A stretch of DNA of 64,000 bases. Source: Cepaea nemoralis (lineage: Eukaryota > Mollusca > Gastropoda > Stylommatophora > Helicidae). The stretch spans positions 182,001 through 246,000 of the forward strand of contig JACEFZ010018140.1 of the NCBI GenBank assembly GCA_014155875.1. Direction: 5' to 3'. How positions within the stretch are numbered: position 1 is the stretch's first letter; every line of letters begins with the position of its first letter. Of the stretch, positions 20,726-30,795 are shown in pieces. Under the pieces are notes generated by a model, which had not been told where the DNA came from, searched no databases, and saw only the letters and a program-made list of their open reading frames with translations. Both the position numbers and the translations under genes were made by a program.

Positions 20726-21830
20726 CCTTACCACCGGTTTTTAACCAGGCTTGTGACCGAGTCCGCTAATGAAACTGCCGATACCACAACCTCTCTGACA
20801 TCTCCCTCCCACAAATACCAGCATTCCATGTCCAGCTTAGTTGCAATAAAAGACGAAGTTCCTCTCCCGAATCGTCTTTCAGCACATACGTCACCGGCGT
20901 TAAACAATTCTTCTGTCCACGATGGCATATACCCCTTTTTAAAAGATTGTTTGGGTGAGCAAGCCTGACCTGGTCCCCTTCTGTAAAATGTACTTTTCTT
21001 TACAGGACTGTCTTGTGACGCAAGTTATTGCTCACCTCTTCTTGATTAGTGTAGTTTGCCTGCGTGTGTGCCATGCGAATACTTCTGTGATACTACCAGT
21101 TGTAGTTTCGGATCAACGGATCAACTTATCTATCACCTCAACATATCGAAGTGTATTCGTCTTGGTGAAATAACGCCACAACTTTTCTTTAAGGGTCCGG
21201 TTGAACCTTTCCCCTTACGCCGCTTTAACGTCTTCATTCTCGATCGTAAAGAAATGCACGTCTTGGTCTTTCAGAAATTTTAAGAAGGTCTTGTTGACGA
21301 ATTCCGAACCTTTGTCGGTCTGAAAATGTATCGGTTTGTTATCTCCAAAAATCTTCTTACTCCCGGCCTCCACTATCGCTTTCCCCGTTTTCGTCTTGAT
21401 AGGGATCAATCAATCAATCATGTGCCATGCCGTAAAGCGTGGGCGGTCATGATTCGCCATTTCACTCGATCACCGGAGTCGTGGATCAGCTCAGTGTTCC
21501 TGTCTCGTCCATGCCATGTGGCCAAGCCATCCAGGTATTTTCCTCTCGGTCTTCCTCGTGGTCTGTTCCCCTCGATCTTGCCAGTTGTCAATAAGTTCTC
21601 CAATCCACTTCTTCTCATAACATGTCCAAAAAATTCGCCCAAACATATTTACTAAACACATCGATGCACGCCACTAGATACGACATACCATCTTTGTATC
21701 TGTGGAATAGTCTAATATCTAAGAAAGTCCGCCTGAAACTGTCTATTTATCCTACCTGTTATGGTCTGACTCTCTTACACCGGGTCGGGTTATGCAAAGT
21801 ATAAATATCCTAATGCCATAACCAAGGCTC
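20726..21830 (-). pseudogene. Polinton retroviral-type integrase (rve), broken
   Basis: This integrase would join element ends to host DNA. Seen on the minus strand, in order: a first catalytic-Asp segment (QADFLDIRLFHRYKDGM, about 21690-21740), then IKTKTGKAIVEAGSKKIFGD and FQTDKGSEFVNKTFLKFL (second Asp region, 21215-21409), ERFNRTLKEKLWRYF (catalytic Glu region, about 21150), and a C-terminal WTEELF segment at about 20900. A LINE D fragment (21408-21645) splits the first two blocks. Stops occur near 21215 and in the C-terminal third. Core placement and family are well supported. Confidence 0.75.
21408..21645 (-). mobile_element. LINE D2 3' end inserted in the integrase gene, (ATTG)n tail
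   Basis: This is a 78-codon RTE-type C terminus (GEFFGHVMRRSGLENLLTTG, LATWHGRDRNTELIHDSGDR, MTAHALRHGT). On the minus strand it is followed by a short (ATTG)n tail that appears at 21408-21420 as (ATCA)n. It is 5'-truncated and in the same orientation as the integrase. Confidence 0.8.
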
Positions 21831-21954
21831 TATTTCTTAGCTTTCAGTTGGGTGGGGCGCTTTAAGGCCCCGGCCCCGGCATAGACCCCGGTTGCTATGG
21901 GTCGTAGTAATACCTTCTTATTTGCACGGCCATTTATCCCACTTAGGAGTGGGT

Positions 21955-22330
21955 AGTTTACTCTTCTCCTTGTGTTTCCTGTGAGCTTGTACGGTGGCGT
22001 TGTCTACGCAGTTTGACTTTGGACGTTATTTGAGTAGGTGTTATCGAATAGGTGTCTTGACTACTGGTGAGGACAGACTGTTGACTTCCGTATTTTGTAC
22101 GATCGGAGTCAGCTCTTTGATATCCACTGTGCCTAGGGGCTTGTGTCTGTACTGATGGAGTCGATTCAGATACAGCTGCAAGGATTGTTGATACTCTGGC
22201 TTTTTCCCGCGTAGACAGATCTTCGCTTTCCAGGACTTCTTGCATTTGGTGGTCCAAATCACTCAGGTTATTAGTTAGTGTGTCGGGTGGTACGTGGGGT
22301 TTTTCTAGCAGCCGAGGATATCATTTTCTT
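21955..22330 (-). pseudogene. Unrecognised small Polinton-region protein
   Basis: Two overlapping frames on the minus strand give DHQMQEVLESEDLSTREKAR and QQSLQLYLNRLHQYRHKPLG, a charged, helix-prone stretch split by a frameshift around 22190. It lies between the basic core-like protein and the integrase. I do not recognise a function. It may be a scaffold or regulatory protein of the element. Confidence 0.45.
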
Positions 22331-22335
22331 GGCCA

Positions 22336-22640
22336 TTACAAACCCACGACGCTCTTCAGCACGTTTAGTATGGGACATAGTAAGACGCCTATGAATCCAC
22401 ATTGTTGCAAGAACTTTTTCTTTTTCTTGACCGACAATTTCTTATGCGTGAGCTCTCTGATATTGTTTTTGTGTCGCTGCAATCGTCTCTTCTGACCCTG
22501 TGTCACTGGAACGTTACCTGACAGCATTCAAACATTAACTGGACGACGAGGTCTGGGTAAGCTATTTTAATCACGGCCTTCACGGCGGCTGACTTCGCCT
22601 CACCCAAGAATCGCAGCATGTCAGTGTGACGTTTCAACCG
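22336..22640 (-). pseudogene. Small basic core-like protein of Polinton class
   Basis: The minus strand carries SNRLKRHTDMLRFLGEAKSA (about 22580-22640) and, after a frame change near 22525, GNVPVTQGQKRRLQRHKNNI, REXTHKKLSVKKKKK-type basic sequence and QQCGFIGVLLCP. A short, highly basic protein with a hydrophobic C terminus next to the packaging ATPase is usual in adintovirus-like elements, and a DNA-condensing virion role is inferred. It is split into two frames. Confidence 0.5.
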
Positions 22641-23265
22641 GTTGGACATAGTATATGGGGATATAGACGATTTGGTGCTGATCGGGATATATCCGACTAC
22701 TATTGCGGAGCTGCTCTGTTGTTTCCCGTCGAAGGTCGAATAACAAATACCCGTGTGGGGGACCTTGTTACGTCCTTAAAACTCTCTTGGACGTACGATA
22801 CGCAACCTGGGTACATCTTCTTAGCCAGATTGGTGATCTGCGACCCGTCTCCGGATTTTCAAAACTACTAGGTAGTGCGAATTCAAACTGATGGGTCTTT
22901 TTTTTTTTTTTTTTAAATTCTTACTAAATAAATTATGTATTATACACATAACGCTGAGGTTGCGATAATGACTACGCTGAGTAAATAATTTGGTGACTCT
23001 GTCATGTATCTCGGACATTAGATCATTTATCATCACCAGTTGGCGTCTACCCCCTGTCCATTTTTCCATATCTCGACAGGCCTTTGTTAAACTGGATACC
23101 CGGCATAGTCTCGTACATGGATTGCCATGTTCCGTAGCACCAAATAACTTCCTCTGGAATCAGGACTATCATGTCTGGGAACTGGGACACAAATTGTCGC
23201 ACAAAGACGGATGTTCCGCTTCCCGTTTTCCCGCGATTAGTGCCGTTTCCACCTAGGATCCATGA
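22641..23265 (-). pseudogene. Polinton FtsK/HerA-type packaging ATPase, broken
   Basis: The minus strand begins with a P-loop-like segment (GGNGTNRGKTGSGTSVFVRQ, about 23190-23245). It continues with FPDMIVLIPEEVIWCYGTWQ, a Walker B-like LVMINDLMSE at about 23030, then KLFTQRSHYRNLSVMCIIHN and ISLNSHYLVV. The P-loop has an insertion relative to a standard GxxGxGKT, and the usual acidic pair of Walker B reads ND. A T18-type homopolymer at 22895-22914 and several stops break the frame. The enzyme would pump DNA into the capsid. Order and motifs match Polintons. Confidence 0.65.
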
Positions 23266-23275
23266 CTAATAATAA

Positions 23276-24360
23276 CCACCCACCTAACCATGTCACGTGT
23301 TTTAACCCATTGGGTTGCATACTTGCCATAACCTGACCACTGGGGTCGAACCCTACTCGACTTTATACGAGTCATATTATCAGCTGCGCTGACCACTGGG
23401 TTTGCACTCCGTGGATGAGCATCGTACTAACCATTAGACACCACCAATGATCCCACCTCCCCGACGCCTCCCACGTCAATCCCAATAGTTTCCTCGACCA
23501 CAAGACTCCACCCCGTCTCTTAACAACCATCTTTTAATTTTTCCAACCTCCCTGCCTAGCCATGATACCACCCACCATTTAGCATCGAGCTTTAATCTTC
23601 GCAACTTCCCCCACCCACCCACTAGCGACGAAACCGGAAGCAGTTGTCTGTCTTTTCGTGCGAAAATATGAATTTTATACCCCATTCAGGAGCCGGTTTG
23701 TGACGTTAGACCCCATTCATTAGCCGGTTTGTGACGTAATATGATACCTTATTTCAGGAGCAGCCTCTCCTGGCTCCTGAAATGGGGGGGGGGGCAAACA
23801 TACGTCATATAGTACTGTAAAGGCCTTGTCTGACGACTGATTTTATTAAGACTTTACTTGTCACTTCTTATTTGGGTTTTATATCTGCCATTTGTCTTTA
23901 GCATAAATACATAATTAGTTAAACAATTCTACTTCTACTGTAAATTGTTCCAAACTTGTCCAAAGTTTGTTCTAAGCACACTGTCAAATACTTTCTCATA
24001 GTTAAACAAATCAGACAAAAAGAGGTACAATTTGTAGCCACTTTTATAACATTTTCTAAATTACTTTTTAAGTATATAATTTGTATAGTTGGTTATCTCT
24101 TGAAAAACCACATCCAACGGTACCTTATTCAAGTCTGTAGGTAATTGTTAAGCCGAGATATTAATGGTTGTTTGTCAGTTATCATTTAAAACAGACATAT
24201 GTAAGAAAAACGATTTTGACCTTTGACTTGTTGTGACCCTACCTACACACTCACGCAACTGTTGTTTACACTGTTGCCAAGGGATATTACCACTGTCATT
24301 GTCTAACTCAAGGGCAGATAACTCTGACAGTTTATATTTATACACTCACACACACAGATA
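23276..24360. other. Intergenic/intronic sequence without genes
   Basis: No coding signal. It contains a two-unit tandem repeat (about 31 bp, CCCCATTCAGGAGCCGGTTT type) at 23679-23740, a perfect 11-bp inverted repeat (ATTTCAGGAGC at 23751-23761 and its complement at 23773-23783), and an AT-rich stretch at 23830-24200. Confidence 0.6.
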
Positions 24361-25211
24361 TGCACTTATCCACACCATGCTGTGATGACGTCAGACGCAG
24401 CACGTGATTTCGCTTGCTGTCTTGTCAACGCTGGCGTAGATGCATTTTGACACAAGACGTCCCGATGGAAAGATACAAAATTATCAAAGATCTTGTCCTT
24501 GTAGAGTGATGAAAATTTATACATACATACAATAATGGGTGTTGAATGTACACATGCATTCATTATCATGTTAATTGCTTTGAATACTCCATAACAATAA
24601 TTAAATGGAGTATGACAACGGAAAACTGCCATCTCCCGCCATTGAAATACCTCATTACAGCATGCGATCTTCATAATTTTGTAGATTGAATGCCAACTTA
24701 AATGGTCGAAAATTACAACATACACGCTAAATGTAATAATACATAGCATAACAATGTAATACGTCTTATAAAACGGTATTTACGGATTTACTTACCACTT
24801 AGAATAGGCAGACTGGTTCTCCGGTATAACAAGGGTTCCCGACTTGTCAGAAATGCAGAACGCAAAACGGGGTGGGAAAAACTATATCAAGTAATCGGTA
24901 TCTGTTTTAACTCGATTTGAAATAATCGTGGAATTTAACATCATGAGTACGCTTACTGTTCCCATATCGGAGGACACAAAAACAAATAACCGAACGTAAC
25001 CGCAAGAAAAATTCTGTAAAATACGGCAAAACGGAACTAAAGTACCTACAATTTGTTGAGTCATTCTCCTGTCAAGAAACCTCAGTGATCCATTGGCATC
25101 TTTCAAGGTCCAGCCATTCTCTTGTCATGAAACCTCAGTTGCCCAAACTGATTTTTATTTAGCACTGAATCTATTATGTTCTCAGTTTTCATTCGGATGA
25201 TATTCTAACAG
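24361..25211. other. Intronic sequence with degraded hAT-related segment
   Basis: Positions about 24715-24920 resemble 16620-16740 and 18535-18720 inside the hAT at 16510-18790 (CTAAATGTAATAA, then AAAACG, then ATTTACTTAC, then AGAAATGCAGA), so an older relative is present. A tandem CCATTCTC/TGTCA-AACCTCAGT repeat occurs at 25060-25140. No gene is supported. Confidence 0.5.
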
Positions 25212-25405
25212 CAAACAAAGCAGTGACGCAGTTTACTGCACCTTCTGTTACGCCTTGGAGGTATAAGATCCCAACTAAAGTTGCTGATGCACATAACCCT
25301 GGTATACGGCTGGTGAAATATGACAAAGTCACAGGGCGACTAATTGACTATGAGCAGTACTATATCAACCTCACAGACACCAACAGACAAGAAAATACTA
25401 CTTGG
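25212..25405 (+). CDS. Acid-sphingomyelinase-like phosphodiesterase (SMPDL3-type), next exon
   Basis: This exon follows the one at 15096-15273. The acceptor is TATTCTAACAG|CA and the donor is TTGG|GTAAGT style at 25406. Two bases complete the codon split at the previous exon, and 194 bp stay open to phase 0. It encodes VTQFTAPSVTPWRYK, NPGIRLVKYDKVTGRLIDYE and QYYINLTDTNRQENTTW. These match the C-terminal side of the phosphoesterase domain in SMPDL3 proteins (a TPW block, then NPG-R-Y, then the YYLNLT-like block). The intron between the two exons is 9,938 bp. The next exon was not found downstream in the window. Confidence 0.87.
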
Positions 25406-25545
25406 GTAAGTTTTCATACATATGGTTATCTTGTAAATACCACACAGGTAAGTTTTCATACATATGGTTATTTTGTAAATACTGCACGGGTAACTCTTCA
25501 TGCGTATGTATGTAATCTAAATTTACATTGGTAAGTCTTCATATG
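25405..25545 (+). repeat. 42-bp tandem repeat that duplicates the 5' splice site
   Basis: Units of 42, 42 and 41 bp place GGTAAG-like donors at 25406, 25448, 25490 (GGTAAC) and 25531. The unit reads TAAGTTTTCATACATATGG, then a TTGTAAATAC-type spacer. The first three are in frame with the exon and without stops, so use of a downstream donor would add 14 codons each. Confidence 0.88.
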
Positions 25546-25640
25546 CCGGCTTCGTGACTTAGAGGTTATGACTTTTCTCCGTAATCTCGTATACTCTCGT
25601 CGGTAACGTTATGACGGTGAGAATCAGGAGTGGTTCGAAT
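25546..25640 (+). mobile_element. SINE head (tRNA-derived), partial
   Basis: It shares the head of the SINE at 14053 (GTGACTTAGAGGTTATGACTT box A region and GGTTCGAATC box B at 25631-25640). The body is absent. The following 25641-25935 has no recognised feature. Confidence 0.7.
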
Positions 25641-25935
25641 CGCAACGCGGTCTGCAGCCAAATCGCGCGTAGCTATGTTTCGAACGCGAGTATTCGGGAT
25701 TAAGATCAGCGTCCGTTACCTCTTCGCCACGGAGCTGGCAGCTCACAGAGTACGCATTGGAAAATGCAAACTGGTATGTTCTAGGTGGAGTGCCTAGAAT
25801 CACTCTACAGGACGGAGACTGCAAGCATTTCGTGGATTTTCTGCCCATAGTTGCAGCTGTAGAGCAATGAACAGGCTGGTAGATTGGTTTGCTGCTGCCC
25901 CTGCGAGTGCAGATACAGGTGATGTGGTGTTAGCC

Positions 25936-26125
25936 CTCTGGAATTAGGCGGAGGGTGCTGCTGAAATGTAGGGATGTCTATATTGGGAAGGATTGATTCA
26001 AAAGGGTGTGAGTCATAGGGTCATGACAAAACTCAAAGCACAGAAAAAAAGGCAGGCGAACTTTTAATCCAATTGGTATTGGACTAATCAACCAATGAGC
26101 AAGCCCTACAAATAAAAAAGAAAAC
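25936..26125 (+). repeat. Dispersed repeat H (unclassified)
   Basis: Closely similar to 46175-46365. Shared blocks are GGTGCTGCTGAAATG, then CAAAACTCAA, then AAAAGGCAGGCGAA, then TTGGACTAATCAACCAATGA. Both copies run into a LINE D fragment at GATTAGAGAAATTAAACA, so H is probably a retroelement tail or a shared upstream segment of one composite repeat. Confidence 0.6.
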
Positions 26126-26640
26126 AAAACACCGTTAATTGATTAGAGAAATTAAACATAGACAGTATAGCAGTGTAGTGTGAAACTAAAGTAAACCGTG
26201 ACGTACATATAGAGCATATTTCAATGTTGATATTCTCTGGAAACGATGACAAAGGCCGGCGAAATCCAAATTTCAAGTTTCATGCTTTATTGGTTGTTCA
26301 TTCTTACGCGTGCATTGTTCCCTAATACATCTTTATATTGCGCACCATCTAGCCCTCCATGCCCTACAACCTCATAACAGGATACTCTGTTATAACAGTT
26401 AAAATTATTTGGGCACGTTGTGAGAAGAAATAAGCTAGAGAACTTGGTAATAACTGGCAACACTGATGGGAAAAAAACAAAGGGAAGGCAGAGAAGTAAA
26501 TATCTGGATGGCTTTGCCATATGGCATGGCTGAGACAAGAACACAGAGCTGAATCACGACTCTGATGATCGTGTGACATGGCGAAACATGACCGCCTTTG
26601 ACCTCTCTGTATGGCTTATGATAATGATGACTGGACTGAT
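26126..26640 (+). mobile_element. LINE D2 fragment, interrupted
   Basis: D-type sequence at 26126-26166 (LIREIKHRQ equivalent) and 26393-26640 (TTTGGGCACGTTGTGAGAAG through CATGACCGCC) is separated by about 225 bp of unrelated sequence. It ends with a (TGATAATGATGA)-type tail. It codes degenerate RT C terminus only. Confidence 0.65.
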
Positions 26641-26729
26641 GAGCATGGGAACTCTTCGGTGGCTTTTGCAGAGGGGGCGGAGCATTTCGAGGATGTCCCG
26701 AGTGTAGTGGTGTTGATTCTTTAATCTAG

Positions 26730-29205
26730 TCTTATATATAAATTGCGATCTCCGTCCGTCTGTCCTGCCTGTCTGTCTGTCTGTCTGTCTGTCTGTCCTG
26801 TCTGTCTGTCTGTCTGTCTGTCTGTATGTATGTATGTATGTATGTATGTCCTTTATTTGTTCGCGAACGGCCCATCCGATTGAGATGAAATTTTCTACAC
26901 GCCTTCCTTTCATTCCAGCGCTGCCAACTGTCATAGTTTTTTTTTTCTTCTTCCTCCTCCTCCCTCCTCCCCCTCCCAAAATACGTACGTAAATATATGA
27001 TGATGATGATGAAAGAATCCCCGAACCAAAACGCTAGGGAAAGGGAAGAAAATGACGTGACTACACAGAATCGTCACACGGCAATCATCATCATCAAGTG
27101 CCGTGCCGGCTGGCGTAGGCGTTCATGGCTCTCCGTAGATCTCAGTCTTTGGTTTTCTGGATCAACTCTGCTGCTGATATTCCTCCATGCCACGGCAATA
27201 TCAATAACAATTCATCTTTTTATGTGTAAGGAAGTTATCTACAGTCGTGTAGAAGGGAAGAACTAGACGAGTATGAATTCGGAATGGCGAACTCTCTCCT
27301 CCTCTCTTCTCCTCCTCCCTCTACCTCCTCCCTCCTCCTCCTCCCTCCGCTTCCTCCTCCCTCTCATCCCTCTCCCTCCTCCCTCCTCCTTCTCCCTCTT
27401 CCTTCTCCCTCTTCCTCTCCCCTCCTCCTCCATCCTCCTCCCTCCTACTCCCTCCGACTCCTCCCCCTCCTCCCTCATCTTCCCTCCTCCTCCCTCTCCC
27501 TCCTCATCCCTCCTCCTCCTGCCTCCCTCCTCCTCCTCCTGCCTCCTTCTCCCTCATCATCCTCCCTCCTCCTTCTCCCTTCTTCTCCCTCTTCCCTCTT
27601 CCGCCTCCTCCTACCTCCTCCCTCCTCCTCCCTCTACCGTCCTCCTCCTCCCTCCACCCTCCTCCTCCCTTCTCCTCCTCTTCCTCCTCCCTTTCCTTCC
27701 TCCTCCTCCTCCCTCTACCTCCTCCTCCCCCTACCTCTTTCCTCCTCCCTCCTCCTCCTCTTCCACCATCCCTTTCCTTCCTCCCCTCCTCATTCTCCCT
27801 CCTTCCTCTCCCTCCTTCCTCCTCCTCCTTCCTTCTTCTCCCTCCTGCCTCCTCCCTCCTCCTCTCCCCTCCTCCCTCCTCCTCCTCCTTATCCTCCTCC
27901 CTCATTCTCCTTCCTCCTCCTCCCTCATCCCTCCTCCACCATCCTCCTCCCTCTTCCTCCTCCTTCTTCCTACCTCCTTCCTTCCTCCTCCCTCTTCCTC
28001 CTCCTCCCTCTCCCTCCTTCCATCCTCCTCCTCTTCCTCTTCCGCCTCCTTCTTCCTCCTCCTTCCTTCTCCTCCCTCCTCCTCCCTCTTCCTCCTACCT
28101 CCTACCTCCTCCCTCCTCCTCCTCTCTCCTCCTCCCTCCTCCCTTTTCCTCCCTCCTCCTCCTCCCACTACCTCCTCCCTCCTCCTCTCCACTCTTCCTC
28201 CTACCCTCTTCCTCTTCATCTCCCCCTCCTCCCTCTCCCTCCTCCTCCCTTCACATTCCTCCTCCTCCTCTTCCTCCTCCCTCCCTCCTCCTCCTCATCC
28301 TCCTTCTCCCTCCTCCTCCTTCTTCCTCCCTCCTCCTCCTCCTCCCTCCTCCCCCTCCTCCTTCCTCCTCCTCCCTCTCCTCCTCCTCCCTCCACCTCCC
28401 TCCTACCTCCTCCTCCTCCTCCCTTCACATTCCTCCTCCTCCCTCTTCCTCCTCCTCCCTCCTCCTCCCTCCTCCTCCCTTCTCCTCCTCCCTCCTCCTC
28501 CCTCTACCTCCTCCTCCCTTCACATTCCTCCTCCTCCCTCTTCCTCCTCCTCCTCCTCCTCCTCATCCCTCCTTCTCCCTCCTCCTCCTTCTTCCTCCCT
28601 CCTCATCCTCCTCCCTCCTCCCCTCCTCCTTCCGCCTCCTCCCTCTCCTCCTCCTCACTCCTCCTCCTCCCTCCTCCTCCCTCTACCTCCTCCCTCCTTC
28701 TCCCTTCACATTCCTCCTCCTCCCTCTTCTCCACCTCCCTCCTCCTCATCTCTCCTCCTCCCTCCTCCTCCTCTCTCCTCCTCCCTCCTCCTCCTCCCTC
28801 CTCCTCCCTCTAACCTCCTCCTCCTTCTTCCTCCTTCCTCCTCCTCCCTCCTCCCTCTTCCTCCTCCTCCCTCCTCCTTCTCCCTCCTCCTCCTCTCGTC
28901 CGCCTCCTTCCTCCTCCTCCTCCCTCTACCTCCTCCCTCCTACTCCCTTCACATTCCTTCTCCTCTCTCCTCCTCCTCCCCTCCTCCTCTTCCCTCCTCC
29001 TCCTCCCCCTCCTTCTCCTCCTTATCCCTCCTTCTTCTCCCTCTTCCTCCTCCCTCTTCCTCCCTCTTCCTTCTCCCTCCGCCTCCTCCCTCCTCCTACT
29101 CTCTCCTCCTCCTCCCTCTCCCTCCTCCTCCCTCTCCTCCTCCTGCTCCCTTCTCCTCCTGCGTTCTCCTCCTCCCTCCTTCTCCCTCCTCTTCTATAAT
29201 GTTCT
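26730..29205 (+). mobile_element. Helitron-like element, 5' part, with giant (TCC)n tract
   Basis: The start TCTTATATATAAATTGCG and the block CGAACGGCCCATCCGATTGA are shared with the complete element at 52923-54807, including the captured LINE D1 3' end (27085-27200) and the segment ACGAGTATGAATTCGG before the pyrimidine tract. (CTGT)n/(TATG)n microsatellites lie at 26760-26850. The expected CTAG 3' end is absent, so it is truncated or eroded in the pyrimidine tract. No Rep/helicase is present, so it is non-autonomous. Confidence 0.65.
27285..29205. repeat. (TCC)n-rich polypyrimidine tract, about 1.9 kb
   Basis: Almost pure C/T on the plus strand with TCC/TCCC periodicity and almost no purines. 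Long open frames in it (Ser/Pro/Leu-rich one way, Glu/Arg/Gly-rich the other) are consequences of composition. It lies within the Helitron-like element, as does the shorter tract at 53440-54420. Confidence 0.97.
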
Positions 29206-29214
29206 TTTGTTGTC

Positions 29215-29360
29215 AAAAGTTGCTTCATAAGTGATGTTGAATGAAAGAATGTATGAGAGGAAATAGAGAAGAAGGGCAGAATGTCAGACGGGCCTGCGTG
29301 CCCAATTCTTAACCCTTTGAAAGTAAAGACTTATTATTATTATTATTATTATTATTATTC
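29215..29360 (+). mobile_element. LINE 3' end with (TTA)n tail
   Basis: CAATTCTTAACCCTTTGAAA, then GTAAAG and (TTA)n, is shared with 31885-31935, where the tail is (AATTC)n. Only the 3' UTR is recognisable. Confidence 0.5.
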
Positions 29361-29370
29361 TTAGACAATC

Positions 29371-29485
<115 letters not shown>

Positions 29486-29945
29486 GTTTTTAAAATTAGA
29501 AAAAGAGTTCTTGCATGTTACATAGAACCAATGTTAACACACGGCTGCGAATCCTGGACAATTAGTAAGTGGGCGAAAAAAAATCCATGAAGATATAGTT
29601 TTATAGAAGAATGCTGAAAATTGGACAGCGCCTATGAGCAATCTGGACATTTTGAGCGAAGCCAAGTCGCAAAGACACTTATCACAAACATCAGAAAAAG
29701 GTTGGCATCGCGATTTGGCCACGTTATGAGAAACAACAATTGGAACACGTCGTGACAACCGGAAATATTTGCGGAAAGAGAGATAAAGGAAGACAGTGGG
29801 AGAAGATTCTTGCCAGTCTTGTGTCCTGACACGTAATGGAGACAATACACGAATTGATCCATGCCGTCGGAGATCGCAATTTGTGCAGAGGCATGATTCC
29901 CACGCCAGTCGGCAAGGCACTGGATAATGATGATGATGATGATGA
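29486..29945 (+). mobile_element. LINE D3 fragment with (GATGAT)n tail
   Basis: It encodes a degenerate RTE-type C terminus ([22 protein letters not shown]-block, then RFGHVMRNNN), with stops from 29588 on. It ends in (GAT)n at 29927-29948, which passes into a second (GA)n at 29949-29992. Confidence 0.7.
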
Positions 29946-29950
29946 TGAGA

Positions 29951-29992
<42 letters not shown>

Positions 29993-30177
29993 TCCATTGA
30001 CACAACACATCCTTGTCTTACCTCTTCCAGATGCCGTTATAAAAACAATGACCGAGTACATGCGATAAAACCTGGTGCAATGAAGTCGATCTTCTCGTCT
30101 TTAAACATTTATAATTGTCTATAGTTCCTTATGGCTTATCAAGGGGAAGACATTAGTATAACGTTAGTTATTTATTA
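29993..30177. other. Short unique segment with shared motif
   Basis: Positions 30060-30120 (AAACCTGGTGCAATGAAGTC, then ATCTTCTCG) resemble 17768-17815 in the intronic hAT. No gene. Confidence 0.4.
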
Positions 30178-30795
30178 TTATGACCATAAATCATGGCATA
30201 TTCTCTACTGATTTCATTGTCTGAAAGTGCAAATAATACAATTATTTCGGAAGTCATAACGTCTGATGGGAGATGCCTTGAAGAGATTAGAACAAGGATC
30301 GCAATGGCGAAGGTAGCCTTTTGCTAACATGAAAAACATACTGACCAATAAATAGATGTCATTTGCAACTAGAAAAAGAGTGTTGAAGTGCTACATGGAT
30401 GTGAAGTGTGGATAATGAGCAGACATATTGAAAAACATCTGTGGATATGTGATTTCTGAGGAAAATTCAAAGAATACCAATACCATGGACACATAAAAAC
30501 CAATGACCACGTTCTACAAGAAACAAATGAAAACCGTAAACTGATTAGAGAAATTAGACGTAGACAGTCATGTTTGGATACGCTATGAGAAGAAGTACAT
30601 TGGAGAAATTGGTGACAACTGGCAAGACTGAGGGATAAAGATCAAGGCGAAGACAGTGAAGTCAATATCTGGATGACATGGCCACGTGGTATGGTCGAGA
30701 CAAGAACACAGAGCTGATCCACAACTCTAGTGATAGCGTGAGATGGCGAAACATGAAGCTTATCGACATGGCACATGATGATGATGAATTAATAC
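30178..30795 (+). mobile_element. LINE D2 fragment with (GAT)n tail
   Basis: Homologous to 19406-20020 (reverse) and 47889-48297. The sequence from GTCTGATGGGAGATGCCTTG (30260) to ATGGCACATGATGATGATGA (30795) is in D order, but every frame has stops. No catalytic residues. Confidence 0.7.

Larger units (their letters stand above)
18890..23275 (-). mobile_element. Maverick/Polinton (adintovirus-like) remnant, partial
   Basis: This minus-strand block reads, in transcription order: packaging ATPase, small basic core-like protein, coiled-coil/unknown protein, retroviral-type integrase, small Lys-rich protein, capsid protein. That gene set is characteristic of Polintons and adintoviruses. The protein-primed DNA polymerase, protease and terminal inverted repeats were not found, so it is a fragment. 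Every gene is broken, and two LINE D fragments interrupt it (19406-20020 and 21408-21645). It lies wholly within the 9.9-kb intron. Confidence 0.8.

Noticed and set aside
24366..24749. 127-codon minus-strand frame in the intron
   Set aside because: No recognisable domain, no splice or start support, AT-rich composition; likely chance.
27273..29234. 653-codon Ser/Pro/Leu-rich open frame and its Glu/Arg/Gly-rich antisense frames
   Set aside because: Produced by the (TCC)n polypyrimidine tract. There is no domain, and all frames are similarly open because neither strand has stop-forming bases.
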